A program made the position numbers and the translations under genes. The notes below the pieces were generated by a model. That model worked only from the letters and a program-made list of their open reading frames with translations. It was not told the origin of the DNA and searched no databases. Positions 23,366 to 34,110 of a DNA stretch of 64,000 bases are shown here, piece by piece. The stretch is from the NCBI GenBank assembly GCA_015680685.1, contig MNCI01023373.1:328806-392805 (forward strand), read 5' to 3'. How positions within the stretch are numbered: the stretch's first letter is position 1; each line of letters opens with the position of its first letter. The stretch is from Gnetum montanum. Taxonomy: Eukaryota; Streptophyta; Gnetopsida; Gnetales; Gnetaceae.

Positions 23366-25606
23366 CTAATCGATCATGTATTGGATCTCTTCTTTTAATG
23401 CTAAATAGTAGTCCGTATCATCACCACACAATTGGTGATAGTCATAGAAACGTTCTAGCCTAAAGTTCTTAGGGACTGGTGGCTCATTGGTCATGGCTAA
23501 GGCGGGTTTCCTAAGAACTTCATAATACCTTTGATGATGTTTGATTGCCTCCTCTAACATCTTCTTATGTTGTATACACCTAGCTCCCAATAGTTGCTTC
23601 AGAAGTTTCAAAGGCTTAATGGGTAAGGGGGTATATTGGGAGTGATCTTTGTGCTCAAAGTTGGGCCTAGGCTTGGTTGGCACCTCAGGTGCTAATGTTG
23701 AGTATTGACTAGTGTTGCTTGAGCTAGGTGTGGCATTGGTGTTATGGCTACCTTGTTGTTGTTGTTGTTGTTGTTGGGCTTGCCTTCCTTGGCCATAGTA
23801 GCCATTGTTGTTGCTATCACCTTGTCCTTTTCTTTGTCCTTTTTGATATGTGCATTTTTGTATGTGACATAGAATGGGTCCTTATTAGCTTCGGCCACAT
23901 CTTGAATGCTCTTGGTCTGAGTAAAGGCTTCACTAAGGGAGCACGGAGCCAGGTAGTAAAGTTTTGACTTAATGAAGTCATTTACTACTCCCTTGAAGAT
24001 GGCCAACAAGTGGAACTCAATGATAGGCTTTCATATCTCATTCAAGGTTGTGCTCCACCACTTTATGAACCTCTGCATAGGTTCTAGTGGATCCTACTTG
24101 ATGCTCATGAGTTGGTCTAGCGTGACCTCCAGTTTTAAGTTATATTTGAAGCAAGTCACGAATTGACTTAGCAACTCCTCCAAGGTTGAGATGGATGCAC
24201 ATGGGAGCACATGACACTAGTCTAGAGCTATGACTATCAAAGACATGGTAAATACATGAATGATGATGTGTGGACATGGTTATAGTAGTTGATATTTAGA
24301 CCTAAACATTACCAAGTGTGCGTTGGGATCGTCCTCCCCATTGTATATTGTAAATTGGGGGAGTGTCACCCTAGGGGGTAGTATGAGCATAGGGATTGCT
24401 AGGTTAATAGGGCCATCATGGTAAAATTCCATGACCTACATGGTTTCAAAATCAACTACCTTGAGGATTTTCATTTCCTCAGTGAGGGTCTAGATGAGTT
24501 GAAAGGCTTGATCTAGACTTGGGGATGTTGCAGACGATTGTGGGGCTACAGGAGCAACCATTTTTTGTGGTGTTGTAAGGGCAGTGGCCTATTCCATGGG
24601 GGTGATATTGGGGCTACTCAAGTAAGTGAGGTTGCCTAGGTAGTCCACTACCTAGTGGGTGGTGCTATTGGGGTGACAACCATTACTAGCACTGTGGGGT
24701 TGGTAGTTTTCCCAGTTGGCAAAGCTGCCCATGATCCTGTGTTTGGTTACACCACCTATAGAAACTAGTAGACTTGGTGTTGAATGTGATGCAACATTAG
24801 AGAAGGTTACATAGTAGGGAAAGAATTGGTTGGCATCCATCACACAGTTGAGAGTGGGTCTACTACTAGTGGTGGAACAGGTGCAAACAAGGAAATAGAA
24901 GCAAAGCTAACATGCGATTGTGTTGTAGGCAAAGTGTGTACGTATGGCCGTGTAGCCTTAGGTACAATTCTAGGATAGATTAAGGAGGAAGGGTAGCTGG
25001 GAAAGAGGTTGAAGGGCCCACTTGCTAATAGGTTGGGAATGCTAGATAACTATCCATTGCTGAAGAGGATATGGGCTATGGTAGGCTTGTGGTGACCACA
25101 AAAGGGGAAGAAAAGAAAATTGGGTTTGACTAAAGAACTATGGTGGAAGGAATAGCCATGGTGTAGGTATGGCCACCACCTTCAAAGTGGGAGTCTAAGT
25201 CTTCCTACCCATCTTGGAACACTTCATTGTAGTGGGACATTATGTCCCATTACCTAGACCTACCCACTCACATCAGCTAGTTTAACATCCACTGATACAC
25301 TTTAGTCAACGGGATGGTGATGTCAGGGGTAAGGATGAGATCCCTCCTATTCTGATGGAGGAACTTGAAGTTACATTTATCCTCAAGTTTTTGATGATCT
25401 AAGGGTAGATTCACCTAGATTTTTTCATAGAGAAAGTCATATTGCTTTGCGTCTTGCACCAAGGGCTTGGGTGACAGGTGTTGTAACCTAAGAGACTGAC
25501 ATGGTACCAGGACTAGGCTAGGTAGTCGCTTTGGACCTATCATGTTTTTTACTGAGTAGGGAACCTCCAGGTTCGAGGTGGGAATGGAAGTGGTTGCGGG
25601 AATCAT
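23366..25606 (-). pseudogene. Element A Gag
   Basis: The likely start is the ATG at 25606 (MIPATTSIP). The N-terminal third is Pro/Ser-rich. The capsid-like core reads MEFYHDGPINL, DDPNAHLVMFRS, then LEELLSQFVTCFKYN and DPLEPMQRFIKWW, and continues as LAIFKGVVNDFIKS with SLSEAFTQTKSIQDVAE (24009-23900). The C-terminal region (23683-23366) reads YTPLPIKPLKLLKQLLGA and FYDYHQLCGDDTDYYLALK, a Tat/Athila-type tail in which the Cys/His array is degenerate. A (TTG)n tract encoding poly-Asn lies at 23756-23776. Several stops interrupt it. Gag packages the element RNA. Confidence 0.85.
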
Positions 25607-25965
25607 TTTCTTTTCGTAAAAGGAAAACTGTTAAAAAGAGAAAAGTTGAAATTAGGTATACTATCGAGTGTTAGAAGCTGACTTCCTTGGCCGTTATGCC
25701 TGCTATGCTAAGAAAGAGTGTTATTCTGAAAGGTTTGCTATGTTGCATGAGATGTAGGTAGTGTAGGGTGATGAACTAAGTAAATGTGATATAGTAAATG
25801 GTTAAAGTCTATCTTCTTGCTCTGTACTTAAGGAACTGTCGTTGTGACCAGTCTGCACCACATGATGCGTAGACAACCACAAGGGTGTCACATCTATGCT
25901 AAGAGGTGATGGAGTAGAAATGGCATGTAGGATTATCCATGATATACAAAAAGGGCACAAAGAGT

Positions 25966-25985
25966 CCTCCTTGTAGTGCCAAAAA
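25966..25985 (-). other. PBS-like site of element A
   Basis: The minus strand reads TTTTTGGCACTACAAGGAGG two bases after the LTR-2 end (..CTACA). The same string, with two changes (TTTTTGGCTCTATAAGGAGG), follows the 5' LTR of element E at 51382. Position and conservation mark it as the primer-binding region. I cannot name the tRNA with confidence. Confidence 0.65.
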
Positions 25986-26529
25986 GCTGTAGTAATCGAA
26001 AATGTTGGTGGCTAGAACACTAAGAGTTCATCAAGAATATAGCCTAACCTTGGATTCGTGTGAGGGCTATGTTGGAGTAAACAGAAGTAGGATGCTTTGA
26101 ACGGTTTGGTCAATCAGACAAGGAATTAATTGGTGTACAATAACCTTTTATAAGCATTTTTTAAAAAGATGTTATGTGCAATTTAAGCGATGAACAACAA
26201 GCATAGACTAATGGAGAATAATGCAAAATACAATAATAGCAAAACAAAATGAAACAAGCTTGAGTGAGAAGGTGCACCACCCTAAGATCGGTGATATGAT
26301 CTTTGTTTGGCTAAAGGTGTACAACTAATGTGTAGTGTGGATAGGCATAGTTTAGAATGAAGCGGTATGGTCACAACTCCTTAGACTGCTATCAACTACT
26401 TGCTAACAGGGACCTTCTATTTTCCAATCTCTTTACCAAAGCTAATCACCAGGAAGCCAATATGCCAAAATGTCAAATGCAAGCCGATGGTATTCCAAAA
26501 GCCAACCCCTTGAACATTGTTCTCTAGGG

Positions 26530-26539
26530 TATTTATAGA
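26530..26539 (-). promoter_or_regulatory. TATA box in element A LTR-2
   Basis: CTATAAATAC on minus, about 540 bases upstream of the LTR end in element sense. It is identical to the one in LTR-1 and is the probable promoter of the genomic transcript of element A. Confidence 0.7.
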
Positions 26540-27425
26540 GTCAGATGTGGGAGAGAAATGTCGTTTGGATGCCATGTGTCCTGGGTCCCATAGAGTGCAA
26601 ATGTGACTATGCCATATTGTTGCATGATGTTGTGCTGCAATGTCATGCTAGTGTGCTATGCTGCAATGTGATGCTGATCATGAAGCTCATTGTATAGTGA
26701 CCATACCATTCAAGTTTCATGTGCCAAAATCTAGTAAACTACCATGTTTGTTATAATGAATGGCAACAATGAATGCAAAGTGGAGCCTATGCTCTAGGAC
26801 TATGTTTTCCCTACTCTAGGGAGCAAGGATAAGCATAGGGACAACTTTGGGGATAGTCAGGCGGGTGCAAAAAAAAAGTAAACCTTCTAATTTTATCCTT
26901 TGAAGAAATGTCGAGATGAGAGTAACCATTGCCAACAAGTTCTAAAGCCAACTGAAGATGTCTTGGGACTTCCATGTGAGTGTTATGCTATTTATGCTAC
27001 CCAGCATATTGGCATAGCATAAACACCTACACACTACGCTGTGCTACGTTGCTTAGCATAGCATAGTGTAGCTACCAGTCTCGAAAGAAATCTTGCTTGT
27101 AAGCCAGGATTACCTATTTGAGGCCTGGCTAGGTAGGCAACTACAACCTCTTCTTTCCTGTTGAATGGTCTTGGGACTTGTTGAGTTTATCCTTAGGATG
27201 CTTTGGTGCTTTGTGTCCTTGCTATGATGTGCTATGCTATGTAGCATAACACAGCATAGCAGCCGTTGTGATAGGAATTTCTATCTAATCTACAATGTTT
27301 TCAAAAGGAACTTTGCCTAGGACCTTTGGGAAAAGTGGGACAGGTATTCTTAGAGGCCAAAGTATAGTGAAGTGCAATCCTCTTGCTAAACCACTTGGAA
27401 AAGGACCTTCATGCATTCTATCCTT

Positions 27426-27673
27426 GCTATGCTATGCTATGCTGCATAGCATAGCACAGTGTAGCATCCAATTTGGCTCGAATTCTGACTTACTTTGCAA
27501 AATTTTTATCACAGAATGTCTATCATGTCCTAGCATGGCAATGGAGCATACTTGTTTGAGGGTTGAAGCATGGGCAAGTAGGCTTACTCCATCAAAGCCA
27601 TCTGAGTAGGAGTACTGTTAGAGTACATCTCTACTATGCTATGCTATGCTGCATAGCGTAGCATAGCATAGCA
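27426..27673. repeat. Perfect GCTATGC palindromes in LTR-2 U3
   Basis: 27431-27455 is a perfect inverted repeat with 12-base arms (GCTATGCTATGC / GCATAGCATAGC) around one T. A second, slightly longer and imperfect hairpin lies at 27638-27673. Both are upstream of the TATA box in element sense. Confidence 0.85.
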
Positions 27674-28186
27674 CTCAAATGAAGAGGATTTTTAACAAAA
27701 CTTGCCACATTTTGCTATGTCATGTTGCCCATGCATCAAGGATGAAGTGGTGCAGATATCCTGAAGGATTGAATTATTGTCAATCTGCATCTTTTGTGCC
27801 TAATTAGTCTTCCCAAGGCCTGCTACGCTTTGCAGCATAGTAGGTCTTGTAGTTAGAAAAATTCCTAAACTTTTTAACTCATCTTGAACACTTTTGGTAG
27901 CTCCTAGCAAGGTCCCTGGGTAGACCATCAGCTGGGTCAAGTGTCAAGCTGGGCAGGCTAGAGGGTGTAGCAAACTTGTTAGCCTGGGAGATAGAGAATT
28001 TGCTAGACTATACGGTGTACCCTTGGTGCCTCTTTCATGCAAACTAGCCTTGTGGCTAGGTGCCACATTGACTATGCTATAGAGGGTATTTTTTGAATGG
28101 TCCAATGTGACACTATGCTTGTGTGAACCCTTGCCTAAATCCTGAGACTATTAAATCATGAGAGTCCCTAAATTTATGGTGTTTCA

Positions 28187-28568
28187 ACATCTCCTATTTT
28201 CTAGAGACATCTCATTCTGAGCAAACTTTAACTTAGCCAATATTTCTATTATTTCTTAGAGTTTTCTTTCCTTGGTAGTAGACATATTTTGTTTTTACAA
28301 GACATATTCACTAATTCTTCTTCTCTTTGGCCAAGATGTTTGTTGTTTCTTGGACACATCTTTCTTTAGTTCTCTTTGGACTTTGAAATCTTCTTTCCTT
28401 GTCCATGCTCTTGAACTCCTGAATGCCTTCTTGAGATCTTGATGATTTCCTTTTTCTTCAAGTTTTCCTTTTGTTTTAATCCAGTTTCTTGCTGTATAAA
28501 CATAGCAATCATACGAACATCCTTGTTCTCCATTTTTCTTAAGGTTTTGACATACCAAAAAGTCAACA
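28187..28568 (-). repeat. Copia LTR-B, second part (U3 side), with right ACATC duplication at its start
   Basis: Continues LTR-B after element A. It matches 4300-4671 of LTR-A up to the terminal TCAACA. In element sense it opens TGTTGACT. The first five bases are the second copy of the ACATC target duplication. Confidence 0.85.
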
Positions 28569-28950
28569 ATCATTCTTCAAATTATTTTTTTCTAAATATC
28601 ATTACGTTAGTAAGGGCATGAAGGATATTGTATGTTCTAAGAATAGGAAATGTGAACTCATTATTATCATGTTCATTACCCTTAAATCAATGTACATATT
28701 TCATTGAACATTGTCCTTCTTTAACATAAGGACTATTGGAATTGCACAAAGGCAAATTAAATCCCTTAAAAATCTATTCATAAGTGACTTCTCTACTTAC
28801 CATTTCAATTTAATCCTTTGATTTTATGTAATTTAGTATGCCCTCTTGTTTGGAATGGTAACACCATGAATGAAATTAACTTGGTGTTGGGCACTCCTCA
28901 TTGATGGTAATTCATCCACTTCCCTTTTGAACACCTTGGAAAATTACTAC
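28569..28950 (-). pseudogene. Chromovirus RT, N-terminal part (element J, right piece)
   Basis: The minus strand reads FSKVFKREVDELPSMRSAQHQ and NFIHGVTIPNKRAY, then WQVEKSLMNRFLRD, CAIPIVLMLKKDN, MYIDLRVMN and finally a HALTNVMIF segment ending in LKN. These are the successive RT-leader and fingers motifs of chromoviruses ('LPP.RDIQHQIDLIPGA', 'CAVP.LLVPKKDG', 'CVD.RA.N'). The next residues (GYHKI..) are at 3498-3190, across the copia insertion. Confidence 0.85.
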
Positions 28951-29600
28951 TTTAATCCTAGCACACTTGTTGGAATATCTACCTACTCAACATCATGGTT
29001 AGAAGTAATAATTGATATAACCATAAAACTAGAAGTAACTTCATCATGTTCTTTAATGTACTTTTACTGCCCATGAAGAATTAAGAAAACATTAAGTGAG
29101 GCTTTTTGTCTCACTTGTTCAACTATCATAGGAATCAAATCATGGATTCCATTAGGTTTTGTTACACCACACATATTTCTTGCTCCATCAAACTAAGCAC
29201 TATTATCAAAATTCTAAGGACTTCTTAGTGTTTCATTAGCACAATTAATTGGCAATACATCTCATTTCATAAAATCATGAAAACTTTCAATTTAAAATTT
29301 CAAGACACATTTCATGCTCAACTCTTGAGAGTAATCTCTTCACAACCAATGCATCTTGTAGGATTTAGGATGATAAATTTTCGCTAAATCCTATCTAGCA
29401 ACTTTCTTAGAGTAATAATATTTTCCTTAGCTCTCCCATCAAGTAATACAAGAATCCATTCCCTAATAAGAAACACCTATCCCCAACTCAATTAAAATTT
29501 TATTATTGAATGGTATCCTCTGAAATTTCCTATAAATGTATAAGAGTTTAATTCATAAATATTTTCAATTTTTGAAGCATTATGATTACCTTTCTAAAAT
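28951..29600 (-). pseudogene. Chromovirus protease region (element J)
   Basis: Reads RSPQNFDNSA, then FDGARNMCGVT, corresponding to the chromovirus protease C-terminus 'LGRPWQ.DR...HDG..N.Y'. The homologous piece in element K is at 33830-33920. The N-terminal D(T/S)G site is not readable. Stops occur at Gln and Trp positions. Confidence 0.6.
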
Positions 29601-29649
29601 GCTTAGCTAGATATGTCCTCTACCCTGATGAGTTGTATTATGAAGTCAA

Positions 29650-30750
29650 AATTCCCATTGTTTGTATCCCCACTCTTCATATTTGAAGCAAAAAATCTTA
29701 GATGACTTTTTATCTTTATCCTTGTTGTCATTTCCTTAGTCCTTCTTGCCTATGTATGTCTCATTTTTTTTTCATACTTCCATGATTTTCCTCCTTATCT
29801 TTATATTTATACCTACATCTCTTTTCATATTTTAATCCCTTGTTATTTTATTTTGAAGCTTATTTCCTTCTATTCCCAAATATACTAAGTGTTTTCTCTT
29901 TCTTAAGTGAGAAATCATAATCCTCATTAATTGGTTAAGTTTATAGAATGACAACTCTTTCCATTAAGCCATCTTCCGATCACCCAAAAGGACTAAAATC
30001 CATGCATACTCCTTCTAGTTTACCTTATCATGATGGAATAGATTGAAAAAATTAATATAAAATTCAATGACATCTTTATCTCCCTATCTAAGAAATTCTA
30101 GCATCATAATTATCTCTTGTTTCTACCAATATTTCTAAAATTTCTATTTCAAATTGTATTTCATTAAGAACAAATCCCTCATATGTTGATCATTTTTCAT
30201 TCATAAATTCATAATTCTTTTTCCTTTCAAGTTGAAGCCATACCTTTCAATATGAATTCTAAATTAAGTACTAGCATTTGATTTTGTAAACCTTCTAGCT
30301 CAAAATTCCCATTAAGCATATTTATCTAGCTTGTAGATGCATTGGTATCATATACATCAATGCAAATATTTTAATTTACATATATAAGTCTTATAGCAAT
30401 TCTGAACTCTTTGGTAATTCTTGCTTTAATTTTGTTATCAAGCTTCTCATGAGAAAAATTTGATGTTGAAGATAAAACTCTTGGAGCTCTAGCATAAGGA
30501 TCTAGATTCCCTTCCCTTGGAACCTAAGGCCAATGGATTCTCATGCTTCCATATCTAAATTTTTTTCATCCTCATCAAATCTCATTTTACTAGGTTTACA
30601 AAGTTCTTTATCATCATTAGAGTAATATTGTACATCATCATTACATGGTTGAATATGGTTGGAACCTATATTTTAATCTACCTTTATACTGATCTCATCC
30701 AATCAAATAATCATAAGCTAAAAGGTATATTTCATACTTACCATGTCTTG
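29650..30750 (-). pseudogene. Chromovirus Gag (element J)
   Basis: The zinc knuckle reads CFKYEEWGYKQWEF (about 29690-29650), a CX2CX4HX4C in which Cys2, His and Cys4 are replaced by Tyr, Tyr and Phe. Upstream, a capsid-type stretch HDKVNWKEYAW (about 30030-29990) and an N-terminal acidic segment LDEISIKVD..NDDVQYY..DDKEL (30700-30600) are alignable with element K gag (32390-32540). The probable start is near 30731. Many stops. Confidence 0.7.
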
Positions 30751-31122
30751 ATTCAAGGCTTAAATGGATTTTTTCTTATTGTACATTTGAAATAGAAATA
30801 TATATATATAACTAAATTTCAATAAAAGAAAACCCTATGGCTTTCATACCATTCACTGGAGTATGGTTATTTTAATTTTCTTTAATCTTTGAAACACATA
30901 AAATCAAAAAACTATAAAGAACACAATATAATTCGATTAGTAGAAAAGCTAGAAAACTAGCTATTTTCAATTAACTCAAAAATATTATAATTATAAAGGA
31001 ATCAAAACCTAGATCATATTTAATCCTCACACACTGAACACTATTGTAGATATTTTGACTTTACAATCACATAATGATTGATCTTAATGTAAGGTTTAAT
31101 CATTCTAGATCTCTTCACATAG

Positions 31123-31138
31123 ATCTGATATCAAACAC
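31123..31138 (-). other. Degenerate tRNA-iMet-type PBS (element J)
   Basis: The minus strand reads TTTGATATCAGATC, resembling TTGGTATCAGAGC, about 400 bases upstream of J gag in sense. A moderately supported candidate for the primer-binding site. LTR sequence should follow on its higher-coordinate side. Confidence 0.45.
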
Positions 31139-32256
31139 ACATATAAAGAGTTATGACCCAAATCATATAGACTTGGTTGTAGATAGACATACCCTTTTCT
31201 AGAATTTTCTATCCCAAATCTCTCTTTTTTCTTTTTTCTTTCATCATCTATGCTCAACAAGAAATATAACCTCTATATTTTATACCAACTATAGATCTTA
31301 TAATGTCTCCTCTTATAGTTATATGTCTTTACTTTTTTTGTAACTCATAGCAAGGAAATTTGTCCAACTTTACAAACTTGCAAATTGACCACTAGTACTC
31401 ATGAAAAAAGATTTAGAAGAGGTGTCCCTATGTCAGTTTCATATCCCTTTTCATCCCTATAGGTGAAAGATAGAAGGTTTTATGTAGCTAGAAAGACATT
31501 TTTGTTATCAAAGTGATGTCTTGCCTAACAGCTGAGATGACACACAAAAGACATCCTAGATGGCTAGGAGATGTATTGACAATAGATAAGACATATTATC
31601 CAACAAAGATATATCTCTATGAAGATGTTTATCAATAATAAAATACATCTCTGGAAAGAAATCTATCCCAAATAGGAGATGTATTATCACAAGAGAATAC
31701 ATCTTATCAATCTTTTAGACATCCTATTCAAACATGAAAAGTTCTAAAATGGTAGTTTTAAGATTGAAAATAACTAGGAACTTTGTGGTCAAGATTGAAA
31801 ATTATTTGGAATCTCCAAGTTGATCATGGAGAATCTTTTCATAAGATCTTAGTCTTGTAATTCATAAATATTAATTATGTTTGCAAGTTTTATATGTGAA
31901 GCCATGTAAGAGTTTATCATAAGAGAGTTGAAAGAGAGATTACATGAGAGTTATATGCATATTTAGGATTAATTATATAGATGATATTAACCATTGTAAT
32001 CCTCTGTGTGCATGTGTGGATCTTAGACCTATATGTGAGAAAGAGATTAGATCAAATTTACCTTGCATTAAGGCTAATCATGTCAATGATTAATGTTTCT
32101 ATGGATTGGATTTTATTTTATTTATAATCTTCTTTAAGTTAAGAAAAGATCATTAGCTTTCTTATTTTCTAGCAATTCATTTTCTTACATAATATTTGAA
32201 TTTTGTGTATTTTGAAGGGTTAAATAAAATTAGAGTGATCCTACTCTAGGTTATTA
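31139..32256. repeat. Probable 5' LTR territory shared between head-to-head elements J and K
   Basis: It lies between the two candidate PBSs, so it must contain the remains of J's and/or K's 5' LTR. I could not resolve termini or a clear inverted match between the two sides. About 31480-31730 is rich in short AGACATC/GATGTATT units in both orientations, spaced 25-45 bases apart. A TATAAAATA motif (minus, near 31285) could be a promoter remnant. Confidence 0.45.
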
Positions 32257-32270
32257 GTATCATATCGTTA
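32257..32270 (+). other. Degenerate PBS (element K)
   Basis: ATTAGTATCATATCG on plus resembles TTGGTATCAGAGCG and lies 50 bases upstream of the K gag start at 32320. Position and similarity suggest a decayed initiator-tRNA site. Confidence 0.45.
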
Positions 32271-32319
32271 GGTTTATTATTATTTGGAATTTGGTTATGG
32301 AGTTTTAAATGTATTTTAG

Positions 32320-33480
32320 ATGGCTCATAAGAAGAAATATTTTTAGGTCCTAAATAGAGACATGGAGATCATGAAATTAAAATTTCAACTAATAGTTAAA
32401 TGATTAGACAAGATAAGTACTAAGGTATATAGAAATGTAGATTTCAACCATATTCAAACTCATGATGATGATGAAAATTCTCACTAAAATGTTGATGAAC
32501 AAGTTTATTAGCCTAGTGAAGGGGGAGTGGATGAGGAGAAAGAACATTTCAACTATGAGAGTGTGAGAATCCACCAAGAAAGGATTCTAGGGGATGAAGA
32601 TCTAAATCCTCATGTCAAAACTCTAAGAACTTCATCACTAAGATCACATGCTTCTCATGACAAGCTTGATGATGAAGATGAAGGATTTCTATCACATTTA
32701 GAAATGTTGTAAGATTTCAATATGTAGAATTGAACACGCTCAATGGTGTAGATGGCACTAGTGCTTTTACAAGTTAGCTTAATATCTTCGAAAAAGCACT
32801 TTTAGTTAGAAGAGATATCAAATAAGTTAAGATTATTAATTGCTAAATCTAGATTAGAAGGTATAGCTTCAACTTGATGGAAACAAAAATTTCAAAGTTA
32901 TGAGAGGTAAAATGGTCAATCTATTAGGGATTAGAATCTAATGAAATATTTGTTGAGATAAAATTTAAATAATCTTTGCAAAGATAAGTGATAATTATGA
33001 AGTTAAAATTTCTCAAACGAAAGGACAAAGGTGTCAATGATTTTACATTGAATTTTGTGAACTATTCCATCAAGCTAAGTAAGCTAGGAGAAATATGATT
33101 AGACTTCCATCCTTCTTAGAGCTCTTGAGATGGTTTGTTAGTAGGATTTCTTATTCAATGAGCCATTAATAATTAATGCGACCTCTAATTTGGATTTGCA
33201 AGTGGAAGTAAATAATTTTCAAAGGAAAAGAATAAATGATTCAAATAAGAGAAGAAATCTAAGATAAAATATAAGCAAAAGAATGGTATCCATGATAGGA
33301 AGAAATATAATGATGATGAGAAGGGTAAGATAAAGAAATATAAATGTAAAAAAGTAAAGTGTTATGACATTAGCGCATCCAAGATTAAGTGCTTGAAATG
33401 TGCATAATGGAGATACAAGCAATGGAAATGTCCACTTCACAAGGAAACCAAGGGTAAGGACATACAAATCATGGAAGTGG
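32320..33480 (+). pseudogene. Chromovirus Gag (element K)
   Basis: The start ATG at 32320 gives MAHKKKYF. The N-terminal part is acidic (ESVRIHQERILGDEDLNPHV, 32560-32620). The capsid core reads LRLLIAKSRLEGIASTWWKQ and RNGQSIRD-like text (32830-32940), the Retrotrans_gag signature 'L.G.A..WW'. The zinc knuckle at 33390-33431 reads CLKCAQWRYKQWKC, a CCHC box with His replaced by Tyr. Stops are frequent, mostly at positions where Gln or Arg would fit. Homologous to J gag on the other strand. Confidence 0.85.
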
Positions 33481-34110
33481 AGGAGATATCAAGCCAAGAT
33501 ATTCAAAGAGATAATCTTAATGCTTCCAAAATTAAAAAATTTTGTCAATTGAATTCATATGCATTTATGGAGATCATCCATCAAGAAAATTCTTATTTTG
33601 GATTGGGACTAGATGTTTTCTTAGTAAGGAATAGACTTATATTTTTATTGATGAGAGCCTCAAACAATGTTATTTTCTGTCATGTAATTAGTATATTGGA
33701 TTTAGTAATAAATCCATATCCTAGACCCTATAATATTTATTGCTGTTAAGAGATTTCTATCAAGAGATGAGAGAGAAATCTATTTTAAAATTTAAAATTG
33801 GAAGTTATTATGATGTACTACCAATTTATTATGATAATTCAACTAAAGGAAGGCTTTAAAATTTTGATAATGGTGCTTAATTTCATGGAGTAAAAAAATA
33901 CATGGATTGTAGCCAGACTTGATAGAATCCATGAGCTGATTCCTATGAAAACTAAATAAGTGAGGTAGTAAAGCTTACTTAATTCTTGATTAATTCTTCT
34001 TGGGAATAGAGAATATATTAAAGAACATGATGACGTAAGCTTTGATTTTTTTATTATATTAACTCTTGCTTCTAACCATGATTTTGTGTAGGTAGAACTA
34101 ACAACAAGTT
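33481..34110 (+). pseudogene. Chromovirus protease region (element K)
   Basis: A 92-codon open stretch (33471-33749) follows Gag with no clear DTG. Further on, a NFDNGA and FHGVKKYMD segment (33850-33915) matches the 'WQ.DR...HDG' end of chromovirus proteases and the equivalent in J. The frame is broken. Confidence 0.55.

Larger units (their letters stand above)
9026..28186 (-). mobile_element. Element A: large Tat-like Ty3/gypsy retrotransposon with an extra antisense block
   Basis: It has direct LTRs at 9026-10657 and 25988-28186, 5-base target duplications (ACATC) and a PBS-like site next to the right LTR. The coding order on the minus strand is gag (25606-23366), protease (about 22720-21900), RT (15350-14560), RNase H, integrase (to about 12350). 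RT before RNase H before integrase makes it Ty3/gypsy. Retained motifs (an FSWSYD-type RT leader, YIDDIAVKSK, the gag tail HDTD..LALK-like) are those of the Tat/Athila branch rather than chromoviruses. About 5 kb between protease and RT carries plus-strand, intron-bearing coding-like sequence. All frames are broken. Confidence 0.85.
25988..28186 (-). repeat. Element A LTR-2 (5' LTR in element sense)
   Basis: It starts TGTAG on plus beside the PBS and ends GTTTCA before the ACATC target duplication, a TG...CA pair. It is collinear with LTR-1 except for about 640 extra bases (27500-28135) and the loss of the last 70 bases seen in LTR-1. A minus-strand TATA box lies at 26530-26539. Four GCTATGC palindrome clusters lie at about 27030-27075, 27222-27262, 27426-27466 and 27638-27673. 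Confidence 0.8.
3499..28568 (-). mobile_element. Ty1/copia retrotransposon, degenerate, carrying a nested gypsy element in its 5' LTR
   Basis: Two copies of one roughly 1.18 kb LTR (3499-4671, and 8234-9020 plus 28187-28568) flank about 3.56 kb of internal DNA. On the minus strand the order is LTR-B (5'), an initiator-tRNA-Met-type PBS, gag, unrecognised sequence, polypurine tract, LTR-A (3'). It sits inside a chromovirus RT. The flanking 5-mers are ACCAC (3494-3498) and ATCAT (28569-28573), which differ only by two transitions and overlap the split RT codons, so they look like a decayed target duplication. I see no copia integrase or RT in the internal region, so it was probably non-autonomous or has lost pol. 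Confidence 0.85.

Noticed and set aside
23728-23967. Plus-strand ORF with a poly-Val run
   Set aside because: It is the reverse of the poly-Asn tract in the minus-strand Gag of element A, so a shadow frame.
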